Assembly: GCF_023156535.1 (NCBI RefSeq)
Contig: NZ_JALNMH010000007.1
Span: 124,001 to 188,000 of the forward strand
Origin: Pseudomarimonas salicorniae
GTDB taxonomy: Bacteria; Pseudomonadota; Gammaproteobacteria; Xanthomonadales; Xanthomonadaceae
DNA length: 64,000 nucleotides
Direction: 5' to 3'
The position numbers and the translations under genes were made by a program. The notes under the pieces were generated by a model. The model did not search any database. It was not told the origin of the DNA and saw only the letters and a program-made list of their open reading frames with translations. How positions within the stretch are numbered: position 1 is the first letter of the stretch; each line of letters begins with the position of its first letter. Shown here in pieces: positions 26,518-38,969 of this stretch.

Positions 26518-28728
26518 CTACAGCAGCAGCTTGGCGGCCAGGTCCTCCGCCGGCATAGGCCGCCCGAACAGGTAACCCTGGGCGTCGTCGCAGCCCATCT
26601 GCAGCAGCTGTTCGCGCTGCGCCGGCGTCTCCACCCCCTCGGCGATCACCCGAAGGTGCAGCAGGTGGCCCATGTTGATCACCAGCGCGGCGATGACCTG
26701 GTCCTCGGCGCGCTCGGTGAGGCCGGTGATGAAGGCGCGGTCGATCTTCAGCCGGTCGATCGGCAGGCGCTGAAGGTGGCTGAGCGAGGAGTAGCCGGTG
26801 CCGAAATCGTCGATGGCCACGCCGGTACCCATCTCGCGCACCTGCTGCAGCACGCGGGACAGGCCCAGCGTGTCTTCCATCATCAGGCTCTCGGTGACCT
26901 CCAGCTCGAGCATGGAAGGATCGACCGAGGTCTCCTGCAGCACGCCGCGCAGCATCGGCACGAAATCCGGATCCTTGAGCTGGCGCATCGAGACATTGAC
27001 CGCCATGCGCAACCGGCGGCCGGTCTGCCGCGTCCACAGCTGCTGCTGGCGGCAGGCCTCGCGGAGGATCCACTCGCCCATGGCGACGATCAGCCCGGAA
27101 TCTTCAGCCGCCGGGATGAAGGACAGCGGCGGAACCAGTTCCTGCGCCGAACGCTGCCAGCGGACCAGGGCCTCGACCCCGAACACCTCGCCGCTGGCGA
27201 GCGTCACCTGCGGCTGGTAGAACAGCTTCAGGCACTGCCGCTCGACCGAATAGCGCAGCTCGCGGATGGTCTGCAGGCGCCGCTGCAGGGCGCGCTCCAG
27301 CCCATCGTCGAAGAACTGGAACGAGGAGCGACTGACCCGCTTGGCCTGCTTGAGCGCAATGCCCGCATTGCGGAACACCACCGAGGGCTCGGCGCCATGC
27401 TGCGGGAAGCGCGCGATGCCGAGCGACATCGACAGCGGAATCTCGTTGCCATCGATCTCGATGTTGTGCTCCAGCCGCCGGGCCAGCTCGCGCAGGCGCG
27501 CCTCGAGATCGGCCTGCTCGCCTTCGTGGAGCAGGGCGAAGGTATCGGCCGAGATCCGGGCGATGAAGCTCTGCTGGCCGAACACCGCGCGCATGATCGC
27601 CCCGGCGGCCTGCAGCGTGCGGTCGCCGATCTCGTGGCCGAGTCCGTCGTTGACCGCCTGGAAGTTGTCGATGTCGGCCACCACCAGGCTGAAGCGCGCG
27701 TCCTCGGCGCCCCGACGCTCGATCTCGCGCTCGAAGGCGGCCCGATTGGGCAGGCGGGTCAGGCGATCCCAGTAGGCGAGGTCCTCCAGCGCCTCGAAGA
27801 GATGCGCGTTGTCGAATCCCACCGCGATGTTGATCGAGAACAGTTCCAGCAGCTTGCGATCCAGGTCCGAGAGCTGCTTGCGGGTGGTGATATGCACACA
27901 CAGGGCTTCGCCGCGGGGAGAGCGGATGTAGAGCGCGGCACGATCGGCAGCGAAGAAGCTTTCGCGTCGCGCCAGGACCCGTTCGACATCCGCGACCAGC
28001 TGCGAATGGCCCACTTCCTCGACCGGCAGGCCACGGAAGGCCGCGAAGCGGCCGGAGCCGGCCAGCACCCGGGCCGGGCCTGCTCCGGCAACGGCGGACT
28101 GCACGCAGACCACGCCATCGTCGGGGGTCTGCAGCAGGGAGCAGATCTGGATGAGCACGCCGCTGGAGAACCGCCCTACCGCCTGCACGGCAAGCAGGTT
28201 GGAAGCCGCGCCGATGATCTCCTCCAGGCCCCGCCGGTTGGCCTCGATGGTGCGGATCTGCTCGTAGGAACGCAGCGCCGACGCCAGCGTGGTGATCAGG
28301 CGTGTCGAGGTCAGCTCCGACTTGGCCTTGTAGTCGTTGATGTCATAGCGCTGGACCACGTCCAGTTCCGGGGCATAGCCCGGTTGTCCGGTGCGCAGGA
28401 TGATCCTGACCGCCCGGTCGGCCAGGGTGTCGCGGATATAGCCGACCAGCTCAAGGCCGGCATCGTCGGCCTCCATGACCACGTCGAGCAGGACGCAGCT
28501 GTAGCGGTGCGCCGCCATCATCTCGCGTGCCTGGGCGGCAGAAAAAGCGGAATCGAACCTCAATCCGCGATCGAACAGCCTCACCCCGCGCAGGGCGAAG
28601 GTCGTCGCCCGGTGGATCTCCTCATCGTCGTCGACGATCAGGATCCGCCAGGATTCCCGCGGCTCCACCGCCGGTGGCGGCCCGGGCTCTGCATCGTCCA
28701 GGAACTGCAGCAGATCCTCGTCATGCAT
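26518..28728 (-). CDS. REC-DUF3369-GGDEF-EAL response regulator (probable c-di-GMP phosphodiesterase)
   Basis: A 736-residue soluble signalling protein. Order: receiver domain (about 28-150, Asp82 in VLLDVVME), DUF3369 (about 155-310), a GGDEF domain (about 315-475) whose active-site motif is degenerate (SADTF at 393-397), and an EAL domain (about 495-730) with intact motifs EALVRW at 519, DDFGTGYSS at 640 and EGVET at 697. It should therefore break down c-di-GMP rather than make it. No kinase gene lies beside it. It is divergent from fadD with 219 bases between; that gap shows no clear promoter boxes. Confidence 0.93.
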   Translation of the reverse strand: MHDEDLLQFLDDAEPGPPPAVEPRESWRILIVDDDEEIHRATTFALRGVRLFDRGLRFDSAFSAAQAREMMAAHRYSCVLLDVVMEADDAGLELVGYIRDTLADRAVRIILRTGQPGYAPELDVVQRYDINDYKAKSELTSTRLITTLASALRSYEQIRTIEANRRGLEEIIGAASNLLAVQAVGRFSSGVLIQICSLLQTPDDGVVCVQSAVAGAGPARVLAGSGRFAAFRGLPVEEVGHSQLVADVERVLARRESFFAADRAALYIRSPRGEALCVHITTRKQLSDLDRKLLELFSINIAVGFDNAHLFEALEDLAYWDRLTRLPNRAAFEREIERRGAEDARFSLVVADIDNFQAVNDGLGHEIGDRTLQAAGAIMRAVFGQQSFIARISADTFALLHEGEQADLEARLRELARRLEHNIEIDGNEIPLSMSLGIARFPQHGAEPSVVFRNAGIALKQAKRVSRSSFQFFDDGLERALQRRLQTIRELRYSVERQCLKLFYQPQVTLASGEVFGVEALVRWQRSAQELVPPLSFIPAAEDSGLIVAMGEWILREACRQQQLWTRQTGRRLRMAVNVSMRQLKDPDFVPMLRGVLQETSVDPSMLELEVTESLMMEDTLGLSRVLQQVREMGTGVAIDDFGTGYSSLSHLQRLPIDRLKIDRAFITGLTERAEDQVIAALVINMGHLLHLRVIAEGVETPAQREQLLQMGCDDAQGYLFGRPMPAEDLAAKLLL

Positions 28729-28947
28729 CGAGCAGCCCGCCGTCCGTCGCCCACCACTGCCTCCTCACGCCAGACCCCCCTGCCGCTGCATGACCTGTCG
28801 ACCTGCGGGCCGACCCCGGATGATTCGACGCATGATCCTGCCACGAGGCCTGCCGCAGCGCCATGACCTCGCCCTGGCGCCCACTGGCGCGCAGCCGCCG
28901 GCGCGGGTAGCGTTGGAGAAGGCCGCAGGGGCTCCCAGGGAGGACGG

Positions 28948-30639
28948 ATGGAAAAGATCTGGCTCAAACACTACCCGGCCGGAGTGCCGGCCACGGTCGA
29001 CACCAGCGGCTATTCCTCGGTCGTGGCGCTCATCGAGGAAAGCTTCCGCAAGTACGGCGACAACCCGGCCTACGTGTGCATGGGGCGCAGCATCAGCTTC
29101 GCCGACCTCGACCGGCTCTCGGCCCGCTTCGGCGCCTTCCTGCAGTCCCGCGGACTGCAGCGCGGAGACCGGGTCGCGGTCATGCTGCCCAACGTGCTGC
29201 AGTATCCGGTGGCCGCCGCAGCCGTGCTGCGGGCGGGCTTCGTCCTGGTCAACGTCAACCCGCTTTACACCCCCCGCGAGCTGCGCCACCAGATGGAGGA
29301 CTCCGGGGCGAAGGCGATCGTGGTGCTGGAGAACTTCGCCGCCACGGTCGAGAAGGTGCTGCCCGACACCGGACTGAAGCTGGTCGTGGTGTGCTCGATG
29401 GGCGATCTGCTGGGCTTTCCCAAGGGCGCCATTGTCGACTTCATGGTGCGCAGGGTGAAGAAGCTGGTGCCGCCTTTCTCCCTGCCCACAGCCGTCTCCT
29501 TCAAGCAGGCCATGGCCGAGGGCGCCCGCGGCAGCCTCAGCCCGGCGACCCTCGAGCAGGACGATGTCGCCGTGCTGCAGTACACGGGCGGCACCACCGG
29601 CGTGGCCAAGGGCGCGGTGCTGCTGCATCGCTCGCTGATCGCCGCCCTGCTCAGCTCGGAGGCCTGGATGCAGCCGGGGCTCAAGCGCCGGCCGACCAGC
29701 GGTCCGCTGACCATCCTCTGCGCACTGCCGCTGTACCACGTCTTCGCCTTCGTCACCTGCGGCCTGCTGGGGATGCGTACCGGCGGCTGCAACATCCTGA
29801 TCCCCAACCCGCGCGACATCCCGGGGCTGGTCGCGACGCTCAAGCAGCACCGGATCAACATCTTCCCTGCGGTGAACACCCTGTTCAACGCGGTGGCCAA
29901 TCACCCGGACGCGGCCACTGTCGACTGGTCCGAGCTGCTGATCTCCAACGGTGGCGGCACGGCGATCCAGCAGGCGGTGGCTGAGCGTTGGCTGGCGCTG
30001 ACCGGCTGCCCGGTGGTGGAAGGCTACGGGCTGTCTGAGTCGTCGTCGGGCATCACCTGCAACCCCACCGACAGCGATGCCTACACCGGGACGATCGGCA
30101 TGCCGATGCCCAACGCCGACCTCCGACTGGTCGACGACGAAGACCAGGATGTGGCCCCGGGCCAGCCGGGCGAGATCGCCCTCAAGAGCCCGCAGATGAT
30201 GGCCGGCTACTGGCAGCGCCCCGAAGAAACCGCCAAATCGATGACCGAGGACGGATACTTCAAGACCGGCGACATCGGCGTGATCGACGAGCGCGGCTAC
30301 CTGAAGATCGTCGACCGCAAGAAGGACATGATTCTGGTCTCCGGCTTCAACGTGTATCCGAACGAGGTCGAGGCCGTGGCCGCGGGCTGCCCCGGCGTGC
30401 TCGAGACCTGCGCCATCGGCGTGCCCGACGAGGCCAGCGGCGAGGCAGTGAAGCTGTTCGTGGTGAGGAAGGACCCGGCCCTGACCATCGAGGCGGTCAA
30501 GGCCTACCTTTCCGAGCACCTAACGGGCTACAAGAAGCCCAGGCATATCGAGTTCCGCGACGAACTGCCGAAAACGCCGGTCGGCAAGATCCTGCGCCGC
30601 GAGCTGCGCGACGAGGAAATGAAGAAGCGCAGCGCCTGA
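28948..30639 (+). CDS. fadD: Long-chain fatty acid CoA ligase
   Basis: A 563-residue adenylate-forming enzyme that activates fatty acids with ATP and CoA for beta-oxidation. Motifs: YTGGTTGVAKGA (P-loop), GYGLSESSS, GYFKTGDIG, DRKKDMILVSGFNVYPNEVE, and the catalytic Lys in KTPVGKILRREL near the C-terminus. Length and motifs match FadD. AGGGAGGA precedes the ATG at 28948. A GCGTCGGC/GCCGACGC hairpin follows at 30650-30670. Confidence 0.95.
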   Translation: MEKIWLKHYPAGVPATVDTSGYSSVVALIEESFRKYGDNPAYVCMGRSISFADLDRLSARFGAFLQSRGLQRGDRVAVMLPNVLQYPVAAAAVLRAGFVLVNVNPLYTPRELRHQMEDSGAKAIVVLENFAATVEKVLPDTGLKLVVVCSMGDLLGFPKGAIVDFMVRRVKKLVPPFSLPTAVSFKQAMAEGARGSLSPATLEQDDVAVLQYTGGTTGVAKGAVLLHRSLIAALLSSEAWMQPGLKRRPTSGPLTILCALPLYHVFAFVTCGLLGMRTGGCNILIPNPRDIPGLVATLKQHRINIFPAVNTLFNAVANHPDAATVDWSELLISNGGGTAIQQAVAERWLALTGCPVVEGYGLSESSSGITCNPTDSDAYTGTIGMPMPNADLRLVDDEDQDVAPGQPGEIALKSPQMMAGYWQRPEETAKSMTEDGYFKTGDIGVIDERGYLKIVDRKKDMILVSGFNVYPNEVEAVAAGCPGVLETCAIGVPDEASGEAVKLFVVRKDPALTIEAVKAYLSEHLTGYKKPRHIEFRDELPKTPVGKILRRELRDEEMKKRSA

Positions 30640-30649
30640 TCCGATTGCC

Positions 30650-30670
30650 GCGTCGGCACGAAGCCGACGC
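30650..30670. terminator. Hairpin between converging fadD and autotransporter genes
   Basis: An 8-base-pair stem GCGTCGGC-acgaa-GCCGACGC lies 10 bases after the fadD stop, with the autotransporter gene ending at 30688 on the other strand. Symmetric, so it could end both transcripts. No U tract. Confidence 0.5.
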
Positions 30671-30687
30671 GTCAGCCGACGCCGGAC

Positions 30688-32391
30688 TCAGAACTCCAGT
30701 CGCAGTCCAAGGCTCCAGTACGCCTGGGACGTGTTGGCCAGCCCGAACAACCGACGGTACGACACGAAGCCCGACGTGCCTCCGGCGCGCAGCCAGGACA
30801 GGGTAAGGCCGGCATCACCATAGCGGCTGTCCACCGCGCCCCCCGGCAGCAGGAAGGCCGTGCCGGCCGGGTCATTGACGAAGCGGCCACGAAGCGACTC
30901 GGCCTCGTCCTCGAACTGCAGGACCCAGGCCGCATCGAACTGCGGCAGGAGGACGCCCCAGCGGGTGGAGATCGCCCACTGTGCGCTTCCGCCCAGCCGC
31001 GCGATCAGCGAGCGGATGGTCTGCTCCTGAATGGCCACCGCAAAGGCATCCGAGCCGTCGGTGGCACGTTCGGAGAAGCCGTCGATCCCGAAGCGGCTGT
31101 ACTCGAACGCGGCCCGCGGCCCGAAGCTGGCGGCGCCCCGCTGCCAGTCCCAGCCGGCGGACACGCTGGCGGTGAGCAATTCGGTGTCGGAATCCGCCGC
31201 AAGGACGTCGACCGCTTCGAGGGACTCGTCGTCGGTCACGGCGGAGAAGCGCGCCACCCGTGACTGGTCAAGGCTGCCGCGTCCCCAGCCCAGACTGGCA
31301 TCGACAAATCCCTGCCCGAAGCCCCGGCTGGCATACCCGACAATCGAAGTCTGGCGCAGTTCGAGAGCGCCGGCACCCGCATCGAGGTCGGCATCGAATC
31401 GCGTATGGGCCAGCGCCATGCCGAGCACCCAGCGGCCTGTTCCCGGGCGCCAGTCCGCACCCAGCAGGAAGGTGTCACTGTCGCTGTCGAATCCGCTTTC
31501 CAGCTGCGTCGCGTCGCGATCGGCGTCGCCGCGGGTATAGGTCGCAAAGACGCCGATGCCGCGTCCGAGCAGCCCGGCTGCCTCGTCCTCGGCAGCCGCC
31601 AGAGGCAGGAAGCCCAACACCCCATCCAGGCCATCGGCCTGCAGCGCAAGCCCCTGCCCCGCGCCGCCGCGCACCGCCTGGAGCCTGCGCCCCACCGAAC
31701 CCAGCTGGCCACCCGCCAGAGAGCGGAATCCCCGACGCTGACTGGAAAGCTCCTCGCCCAGAACGCCGCGCAGGGTGTCGACCAGCTGCCTTGCGGCGCC
31801 GGGGTCACGCAGGGCCAGCCGCAGCAGCTGGCAGCGGCGCTGCAGCTCGCTGCCCGGCGGCGGGCGACTGGTCGCACAGAGCTGGGCGAGGCTGCTCAGC
31901 TGCGACTGGACCAGCGGATCAGGCGTGTTCTCGATGATCAGTGCCAATCGATCGCGCAGGGCAGCAGGATCGTCATCGTCATCGCGAATCAGCACCGTGA
32001 AACTGCTGGGCGTGCCCAACCGATAGCAGGGACTCGGGCGCAGCACCACGCGCAGGTCCTCATCGGGCTCGGGCCGATCATCGTCGATGATCTGGATGCG
32101 CACCTCGGCGCGCATGCCGCCCTCGGGAATCGGCGGGATCATGTCCAGCAGGCGGAAGTCCTCGCCTTCCCGCGCGCTGCCGCCGGCCAGGTCGACCTCG
32201 ACGCAGACGCCGCCGGGTGGCGCCGGCCGGTCGAGTCGCAGCTCGACCCGCACCGGGTCGCGGGAACCTTCGGTGGCGATCGCACGGCTGACGGCCACGC
32301 TGAGTGTGGGCGGCTCCTGCTGCGCCATCGCAGCGCCGACCGGCAACCAGGCAAGCAGCGCGAGGCTGCAGATCCGAAGAGTGGCGTTCAT
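30688..32391 (-). CDS. Autotransporter with Calx-beta passenger domain
   Basis: A 567-residue predicted surface protein. It has a signal peptide (MNATLRICSLALLAWLPVGAAMA), then a single Calx-beta-like domain (about 30-135, with LRLDRPAPPGGVCVEVD, EGEDFRLL and the closing IIDDDRPEPDEDLRVVL). A helical spacer with several Cys (about 140-205) follows, then an autotransporter beta-barrel (about 285-567) ending in GLRLEF with a terminal Phe. The passenger is very small for an autotransporter. GGGGGAAG precedes the ATG at 32391. It may be a calcium-binding adhesin or a membrane-bound display protein; function unknown. Confidence 0.85.
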   Translation of the reverse strand: MNATLRICSLALLAWLPVGAAMAQQEPPTLSVAVSRAIATEGSRDPVRVELRLDRPAPPGGVCVEVDLAGGSAREGEDFRLLDMIPPIPEGGMRAEVRIQIIDDDRPEPDEDLRVVLRPSPCYRLGTPSSFTVLIRDDDDDPAALRDRLALIIENTPDPLVQSQLSSLAQLCATSRPPPGSELQRRCQLLRLALRDPGAARQLVDTLRGVLGEELSSQRRGFRSLAGGQLGSVGRRLQAVRGGAGQGLALQADGLDGVLGFLPLAAAEDEAAGLLGRGIGVFATYTRGDADRDATQLESGFDSDSDTFLLGADWRPGTGRWVLGMALAHTRFDADLDAGAGALELRQTSIVGYASRGFGQGFVDASLGWGRGSLDQSRVARFSAVTDDESLEAVDVLAADSDTELLTASVSAGWDWQRGAASFGPRAAFEYSRFGIDGFSERATDGSDAFAVAIQEQTIRSLIARLGGSAQWAISTRWGVLLPQFDAAWVLQFEDEAESLRGRFVNDPAGTAFLLPGGAVDSRYGDAGLTLSWLRAGGTSGFVSYRRLFGLANTSQAYWSLGLRLEF

Positions 32392-32458
32392 GCTTCCCCC
32401 TCTGAACACTATGTTCAACCGCCAGCAGGCGGGACCCCGGGGCATGATCGCGCGTTGT

Positions 32459-33448
32459 TCAGCCGCTGGCCACCCTTGCCTGGTCGGGCCACAGTCCGCG
32501 GATGGCGGCGATACCCTGCGCGCCGCAGGCGCGGGCGGCGGGAAGGTCTTCAGGAACCAGGCCGCCGAGGGCGTAGATCGGCAGCGCGCAGCGTGCGCGC
32601 AGCGCGACGAATTCCTCCCAGCCGAGGGGGCGGGCGCCCGGGTGGGTGGCGGTGGACGCCACCGGCCCCAGCAAGACCGCATCGAGATCGAGCGATGCCG
32701 CGCGCGCGAGCTCGCTGGCGTCGTGGCAGGAGGCCGTGATCGCGTCCAGCCCGTACAGCTCGGCGCGCTCGACAGTCGCCAGCATCGACGAACGCAGGTG
32801 CAGTCCGCAGCCCAGCCTGCGCGCCTCGTCCGGCTCGCCATTGAGAAGCACCTCGATGCCCGCGGCGCGCAGCCGCGCCAGCTGGGCGGCGAGCAGCCCG
32901 ATGGCCGCGCTGCGCTCCCACTGCGGCAGCCGCCACTGCAGGCGCAGCGGACTGCCTTGGGCGATCAGCCGGTCAAGACCGCGAACCAGCGCCTCCGTTC
33001 GGTCTGCAGCCAGATCAGGGGTAATGGCATAGCAGGCGGGATCGAGCAGCGCCGCGGTCACCGGCAGGTCGGCGGGCGGCATCGAATAGGCGCGGAGCCG
33101 CTCCGCCGCGACCCAGGCCAACGCCTGTCCCTCGCGCCCGTGGGCCTCGCCCTTGAAAGCCTGCACCTCGAAGGCGCAGAGCCTCCAGGGACCACGTGCC
33201 CCGGTCTGGGGCACCTCGATCAGCGCCGAGATGCCGCCGATGACGACGCCCAGTTCCTCTTCAAGCTCGCGGCGCAGGGCCTCTTCCAGCGACTCGCCGG
33301 GCTCGGCCTTGCCGCCCGGATACTCCCACCTGCCCGCATGCTCACCGCGCGTGCGCTGGGCCAGCAGGATGCGCCCCTCGGCGTCGCGGAGGATGCCGGC
33401 GACGACCTTGGCCTCATGGCTGGAGGGGGGGGATGGGCGATCCGTCAT
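32459..33448 (-). CDS. Nudix hydrolase fused to a ThiE-like domain
   Basis: A 329-residue two-domain protein. The N-terminal MutT-like Nudix domain (about 12-135) has the full Nudix box GGKAEPGESLEEALRREL followed by EEELGV, so it should hydrolyse oxidised nucleotides such as 8-oxo-dGTP. The C-terminal domain (about 150-325) resembles thiamine phosphate synthase/TenI proteins (LDAVLLGPVASTATHP, PIYALGGLVPEDL). This fusion is known from other gammaproteobacteria near secA; the purpose of the second domain is unclear, and it is shorter than true ThiE. The ATG at 33448 is the first start. Confidence 0.92.
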   Translation of the reverse strand: MTDRPSPPSSHEAKVVAGILRDAEGRILLAQRTRGEHAGRWEYPGGKAEPGESLEEALRRELEEELGVVIGGISALIEVPQTGARGPWRLCAFEVQAFKGEAHGREGQALAWVAAERLRAYSMPPADLPVTAALLDPACYAITPDLAADRTEALVRGLDRLIAQGSPLRLQWRLPQWERSAAIGLLAAQLARLRAAGIEVLLNGEPDEARRLGCGLHLRSSMLATVERAELYGLDAITASCHDASELARAASLDLDAVLLGPVASTATHPGARPLGWEEFVALRARCALPIYALGGLVPEDLPAARACGAQGIAAIRGLWPDQARVASG

Positions 33449-33502
33449 CGCGCCAACTCCTGCAGCGGCGGTGACGCGGAACCACCTGTCCCGCGCTGTT
33501 GC

Positions 33503-33523
33503 GAATCACCAATCACGAATCAC
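33503..33523. repeat. Three degenerate heptamer repeats (GAATCAC)
   Basis: GAATCAC-CAATCAC-GAATCAC in tandem, between the Nudix-ThiE and secA genes. It is related to the GGGATTC/GAATCCC array at 41733-41760. Confidence 0.6.
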
Positions 33524-33572
33524 GGGCTGGGCGCGCTGCCCGGCCAGCGGGCCTGCATGCCCGCTGCCGTTC

Positions 33573-33609
33573 GAGGGCGCGCGAGGCTGCGCCTCGCTGG
33601 CGCGCCCTC
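33573..33609 (-). terminator. Long hairpin directly after secA
   Basis: GAGGGCGCGC pairs with GCGCGCCCTC, and an inner GAGGC pairs with GCCTC, immediately downstream of the secA stop codon at 33610. Strong stem without a U tract. Confidence 0.55.
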
Positions 33610-36342
<2,733 letters not shown>

Positions 36343-36424
36343 GGGAAGTCCGGCTGATGGCGCAGGGCGCCCGCCGCTGGCGGACGCAGAGAAGCGAAAG
36401 GCCGCGCGGGGCGGCCAGTCGGCT

Positions 36425-36430
36425 ATTGTA
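36425..36430 (-). promoter_or_regulatory. Possible -10 box of secA
   Basis: The minus strand reads TACAAT (5 of 6 to the consensus), 83 bases before the secA start. The best -35 (TTCGCG, 18 bases upstream) is weak. Confidence 0.35.
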
Positions 36431-36472
36431 ACCTTGGGGCGCCTTCGCCGCGAATCAAGGCAGCGGAGGCAG

Positions 36473-36489
36473 GCCCGCCGCCGGCGGGC
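36473..36489 (-). terminator. Hairpin after the M23 peptidase gene
   Basis: GCCCGCC-GCC-GGCGGGC, a 7-base-pair all-GC stem, 8 bases after the stop of the peptidase gene. Probably ends that transcript before the secA promoter. Confidence 0.5.
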
Positions 36490-36496
36490 GCGGCGC

Positions 36497-37432
36497 TCAG
36501 CCGCGTGCCGGGCTGGCGCTCTTCAGGTAGGCGTGCGGGTTGACCGGACGGTCGTTCAGCCAGACCTCGAAGTGGACATGGACGCCGGTGGCACGGCCGG
36601 AGCGGCCCATCAGGCCGATCACTTCGCCGGCGCGGACCCGCTGCCCCGGCTCGACCAGGTTCTTCTGGTTGTGCGCATAGCGCGTCATGTAGCCGTTGCC
36701 ATGGTCGATGTCGACCATGTTGCCGTAGCTCGGGTGACGACCGGAGAAGGCCACCACGCCGTCGGCCACGCTCAGCACATCCGAGCCCAGCGGTCCGCTG
36801 AAATCCATCCCGCGATGAAACTCGCGCTTGGCAGTGAAGGGGTCGCTGCGCATGCCGAAGCTCGACGAGGCGTAGCCGGCGCGGACCGGCAGGCCGGCCG
36901 GACGCAGCGCGGTGTCGACGTCGCGGTCGAGCAGGAGGTTCTCGAGCAGATCGAGCTGTTGGGTCTGGGTTTCGATGCGGCTGGCCAGTGCCTCCAGCGA
37001 AGCGCGCACACTTCGGTCGGCCGGCGTGCCGAAGTCGTCATAGGATTCCGGGCCGCCAAGCGCAGGGGCCTCGCTGAAGTTGAACTCGCCGTCGTCGAGC
37101 TGGGCCATCCGCGTCAGCCGCTCGCCGAGCGCGTTGAGCCGGGTGGACTGGGCCTGCAAGGCGCCCATCTGGGCGGCCATGGCGTTGAGCTCGCGATCGA
37201 CCTGGGCACGCGCCTCGGCCAGCTCCTCGCTCTGAAGGGTCAGCTGGTCACGCATCTCGCCGATCTCGGCCAGGCCGCCATGGGAGCCGGCTCCACGCAG
37301 CAGCGCGCCGCCCGCCGCTCCGAGCGCCAGCACGCACAGCAGGGCAAGGCCCGCGGCGCCGATCAGGCGCGCGTCGTTGATGGCGAACTGCCGGGGAGCG
37401 CGGAGAAATTTCGCTACGATGATGATCTTCAT
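36497..37432 (-). CDS. M23 family metallopeptidase (LytM-like)
   Basis: A 311-residue membrane-anchored peptidoglycan hydrolase or hydrolase activator. It has an N-terminal membrane helix (about 25-45), a coiled-coil region (about 60-165), and a C-terminal LytM domain (about 190-305) with the metal-binding residues in [12 protein letters not shown] and the HVHFEVW motif. The central [16 protein letters not shown]-type stretch is intact. The ATG at 37432 was preferred over one at 37480 that would overlap the divergent DUF721 gene. The lpxC-M23-secA order is typical of this group. Confidence 0.92.
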   Translation of the reverse strand: MKIIIVAKFLRAPRQFAINDARLIGAAGLALLCVLALGAAGGALLRGAGSHGGLAEIGEMRDQLTLQSEELAEARAQVDRELNAMAAQMGALQAQSTRLNALGERLTRMAQLDDGEFNFSEAPALGGPESYDDFGTPADRSVRASLEALASRIETQTQQLDLLENLLLDRDVDTALRPAGLPVRAGYASSSFGMRSDPFTAKREFHRGMDFSGPLGSDVLSVADGVVAFSGRHPSYGNMVDIDHGNGYMTRYAHNQKNLVEPGQRVRAGEVIGLMGRSGRATGVHVHFEVWLNDRPVNPHAYLKSASPARG

Positions 37433-37458
37433 TCGGCCTGTTATCCGTTCGTTTGCCC

Positions 37459-37905
37459 GTGCAGCCCACAGATCGATCATCGTTCAGACCGGCGCTAGGC
37501 GCCGCCCGCGACGACCGGCTCCGGTCGCTGGCCGAACGCGCCCAGGCTCTGGATGCGCTCGACCGGCGGCTGCGCCAGTCCCTGCCCCACGAACTTGCCC
37601 AGCGGGTCAGGCTGGCCAACGTCCGACAAGGCAGGCTTGTCTTTCTGGTCAGTGCCGCCAGCCTCTCTACCGCACTGCGCCTGCACACGCCCGAACTGCT
37701 GCGTGCCGCACGCGAAGCCGGAGTCGAGGCGTCGACTCTGACTGTGAAAGTGGCAACGATGCAGACCGTTCCCCCGGCCGAGACACCGCGTGCACCACCC
37801 CTCTCCTCTGCAGCGGGCAGGGAACTGCGCGCTGCGGCAGCTAGCGTGGCCGACCCGGATCTCCGGGACCAGCTGCTGCGAATGGCCATCCTGGCCGAAG
37901 AATAG
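37459..37905 (+). CDS. DUF721 family protein
   Basis: A 148-residue protein of the DUF721 (DciA-like) family. The domain (about 15-100) has LRQSLPHELAQRVRLANVRQGRLVFLVSAASLSTALR in pieces matching the family pattern in which a central nucleic-acid-binding-like beta sheet is followed by LRLHTPELL. True DciA loads the replicative helicase in many bacteria; copies between lpxC and secA are common, and whether this one loads helicase cannot be told. The start could be the GTG at 37459 or a TTG at 37453; neither has a clear ribosome site. It is the only plus-strand gene in this stretch, convergent with lpxC. Confidence 0.8.
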   Translation: MQPTDRSSFRPALGAARDDRLRSLAERAQALDALDRRLRQSLPHELAQRVRLANVRQGRLVFLVSAASLSTALRLHTPELLRAAREAGVEASTLTVKVATMQTVPPAETPRAPPLSSAAGRELRAAAASVADPDLRDQLLRMAILAEE

Positions 37906-37983
37906 TTCCGAAAACTTACCCCTCGGGCCTCCCGTGGAAAGCCCGCCGAGTCACAGTTCCAACGATTGCTGCGCGCCGGGCCC

Positions 37984-38898
37984 TCAGACGGAAGCCTGCG
38001 CGGGGTGCGCATAGGAGATCGGCGCAGTGGCAGGATCGGTGAAGGTCACCTCCTCCCAAGCACTTTTCTCCGCGCGCAGGGTGCGCAGCAGGAGGTTGTT
38101 GAGCTGGTGCCCCGACTTGTAGCCGTAGAAGGCACCGATGAGCGAGTGACCCAGCAGATACAGGTCACCGATCGCGTCGAGGATCTTGTGTTTGACGAAT
38201 TCGTCCTCGTAGCGCAGACCATCCTCGTTCAGCACCCGGTAGTCGTCGAGCACGATGGCATTGTCCATCGAGCCACCGAGGCCGAGGTTGCGCTCGCGCA
38301 GCATCTCGACATCCTTCATGAAGCCGAAGGTGCGGGCGCGGCTGACTTCCTTCACGAAGGAGGTGGTCGAGAAGTCGATCTCGGCACTCGAGCTCGACTG
38401 GGTGAACATCGGATGCTTGAAATCGATCGAGAAACCGACCTTGAACCCGTCGAAGGGTTCGAACCGGGCCCACTTGTCGCCATCGCGGACGATGACCGGC
38501 TTCTTGATGCGAACGAAGCGCTTGGCGGCGGACTGCTCCTCGATCCCGGCCGACTGCACCAGGAACACGAAGGGGCCGGCCGAACCATCCATGATCGGCA
38601 CTTCCGGCGCCGACAGGTCGACATAGGCATTGTCGATGCCAAGGCCCGCGAACGCGGACAACAGGTGCTCGACCGTCGATACCCGGACGCCATCCTGGAT
38701 CAGGGTGGTCGACATATTGGTATCGCCGACCTTTTCCGCGCAGGCGCGGATCTCCACCGGCTCGGGGAGGTCTACGCGGCGGAACACGATGCCGGTGTCG
38801 ACCGCAGCCGGGCGCAGGGTCATGTAGACCTTGTCGCCAGAGTGCAGGCCCACGCCAGTCGCGCGGATGGTGTTTTTGAGGGTTCTTTGTCTGATCAT
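37984..38898 (-). CDS. lpxC: UDP-3-O-acyl-N-acetylglucosamine deacetylase
   Basis: Zinc deacetylase of 304 residues, committed step of lipid A synthesis. Signatures: [17 protein letters not shown] at the start, [17 protein letters not shown] with a zinc His, the [10 protein letters not shown] loop, [30 protein letters not shown] (zinc His and Asp), and YKSGHQLNN. It follows ftsZ on the same strand but has its own promoter-like boxes at 38942-38969. Confidence 0.98.
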   Translation of the reverse strand: MIRQRTLKNTIRATGVGLHSGDKVYMTLRPAAVDTGIVFRRVDLPEPVEIRACAEKVGDTNMSTTLIQDGVRVSTVEHLLSAFAGLGIDNAYVDLSAPEVPIMDGSAGPFVFLVQSAGIEEQSAAKRFVRIKKPVIVRDGDKWARFEPFDGFKVGFSIDFKHPMFTQSSSSAEIDFSTTSFVKEVSRARTFGFMKDVEMLRERNLGLGGSMDNAIVLDDYRVLNEDGLRYEDEFVKHKILDAIGDLYLLGHSLIGAFYGYKSGHQLNNLLLRTLRAEKSAWEEVTFTDPATAPISYAHPAQASV

Positions 38899-38941
38899 TA
38901 TTGTGCGGTCTCCGGGGCAGGAGCGCGACAAAAGTGCCCGG

Positions 38942-38969
38942 AGAATAGCACAGCGCTCCCGATGAGCAA
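38942..38969 (-). promoter_or_regulatory. Sigma-70-like promoter of lpxC
   Basis: On the minus strand, TTGCTC (38964-38969) and TATTCT (38942-38947) are 16 bases apart, and the -10 lies 43 bases before the lpxC start. Four of six bases match each consensus box. Confidence 0.5.
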
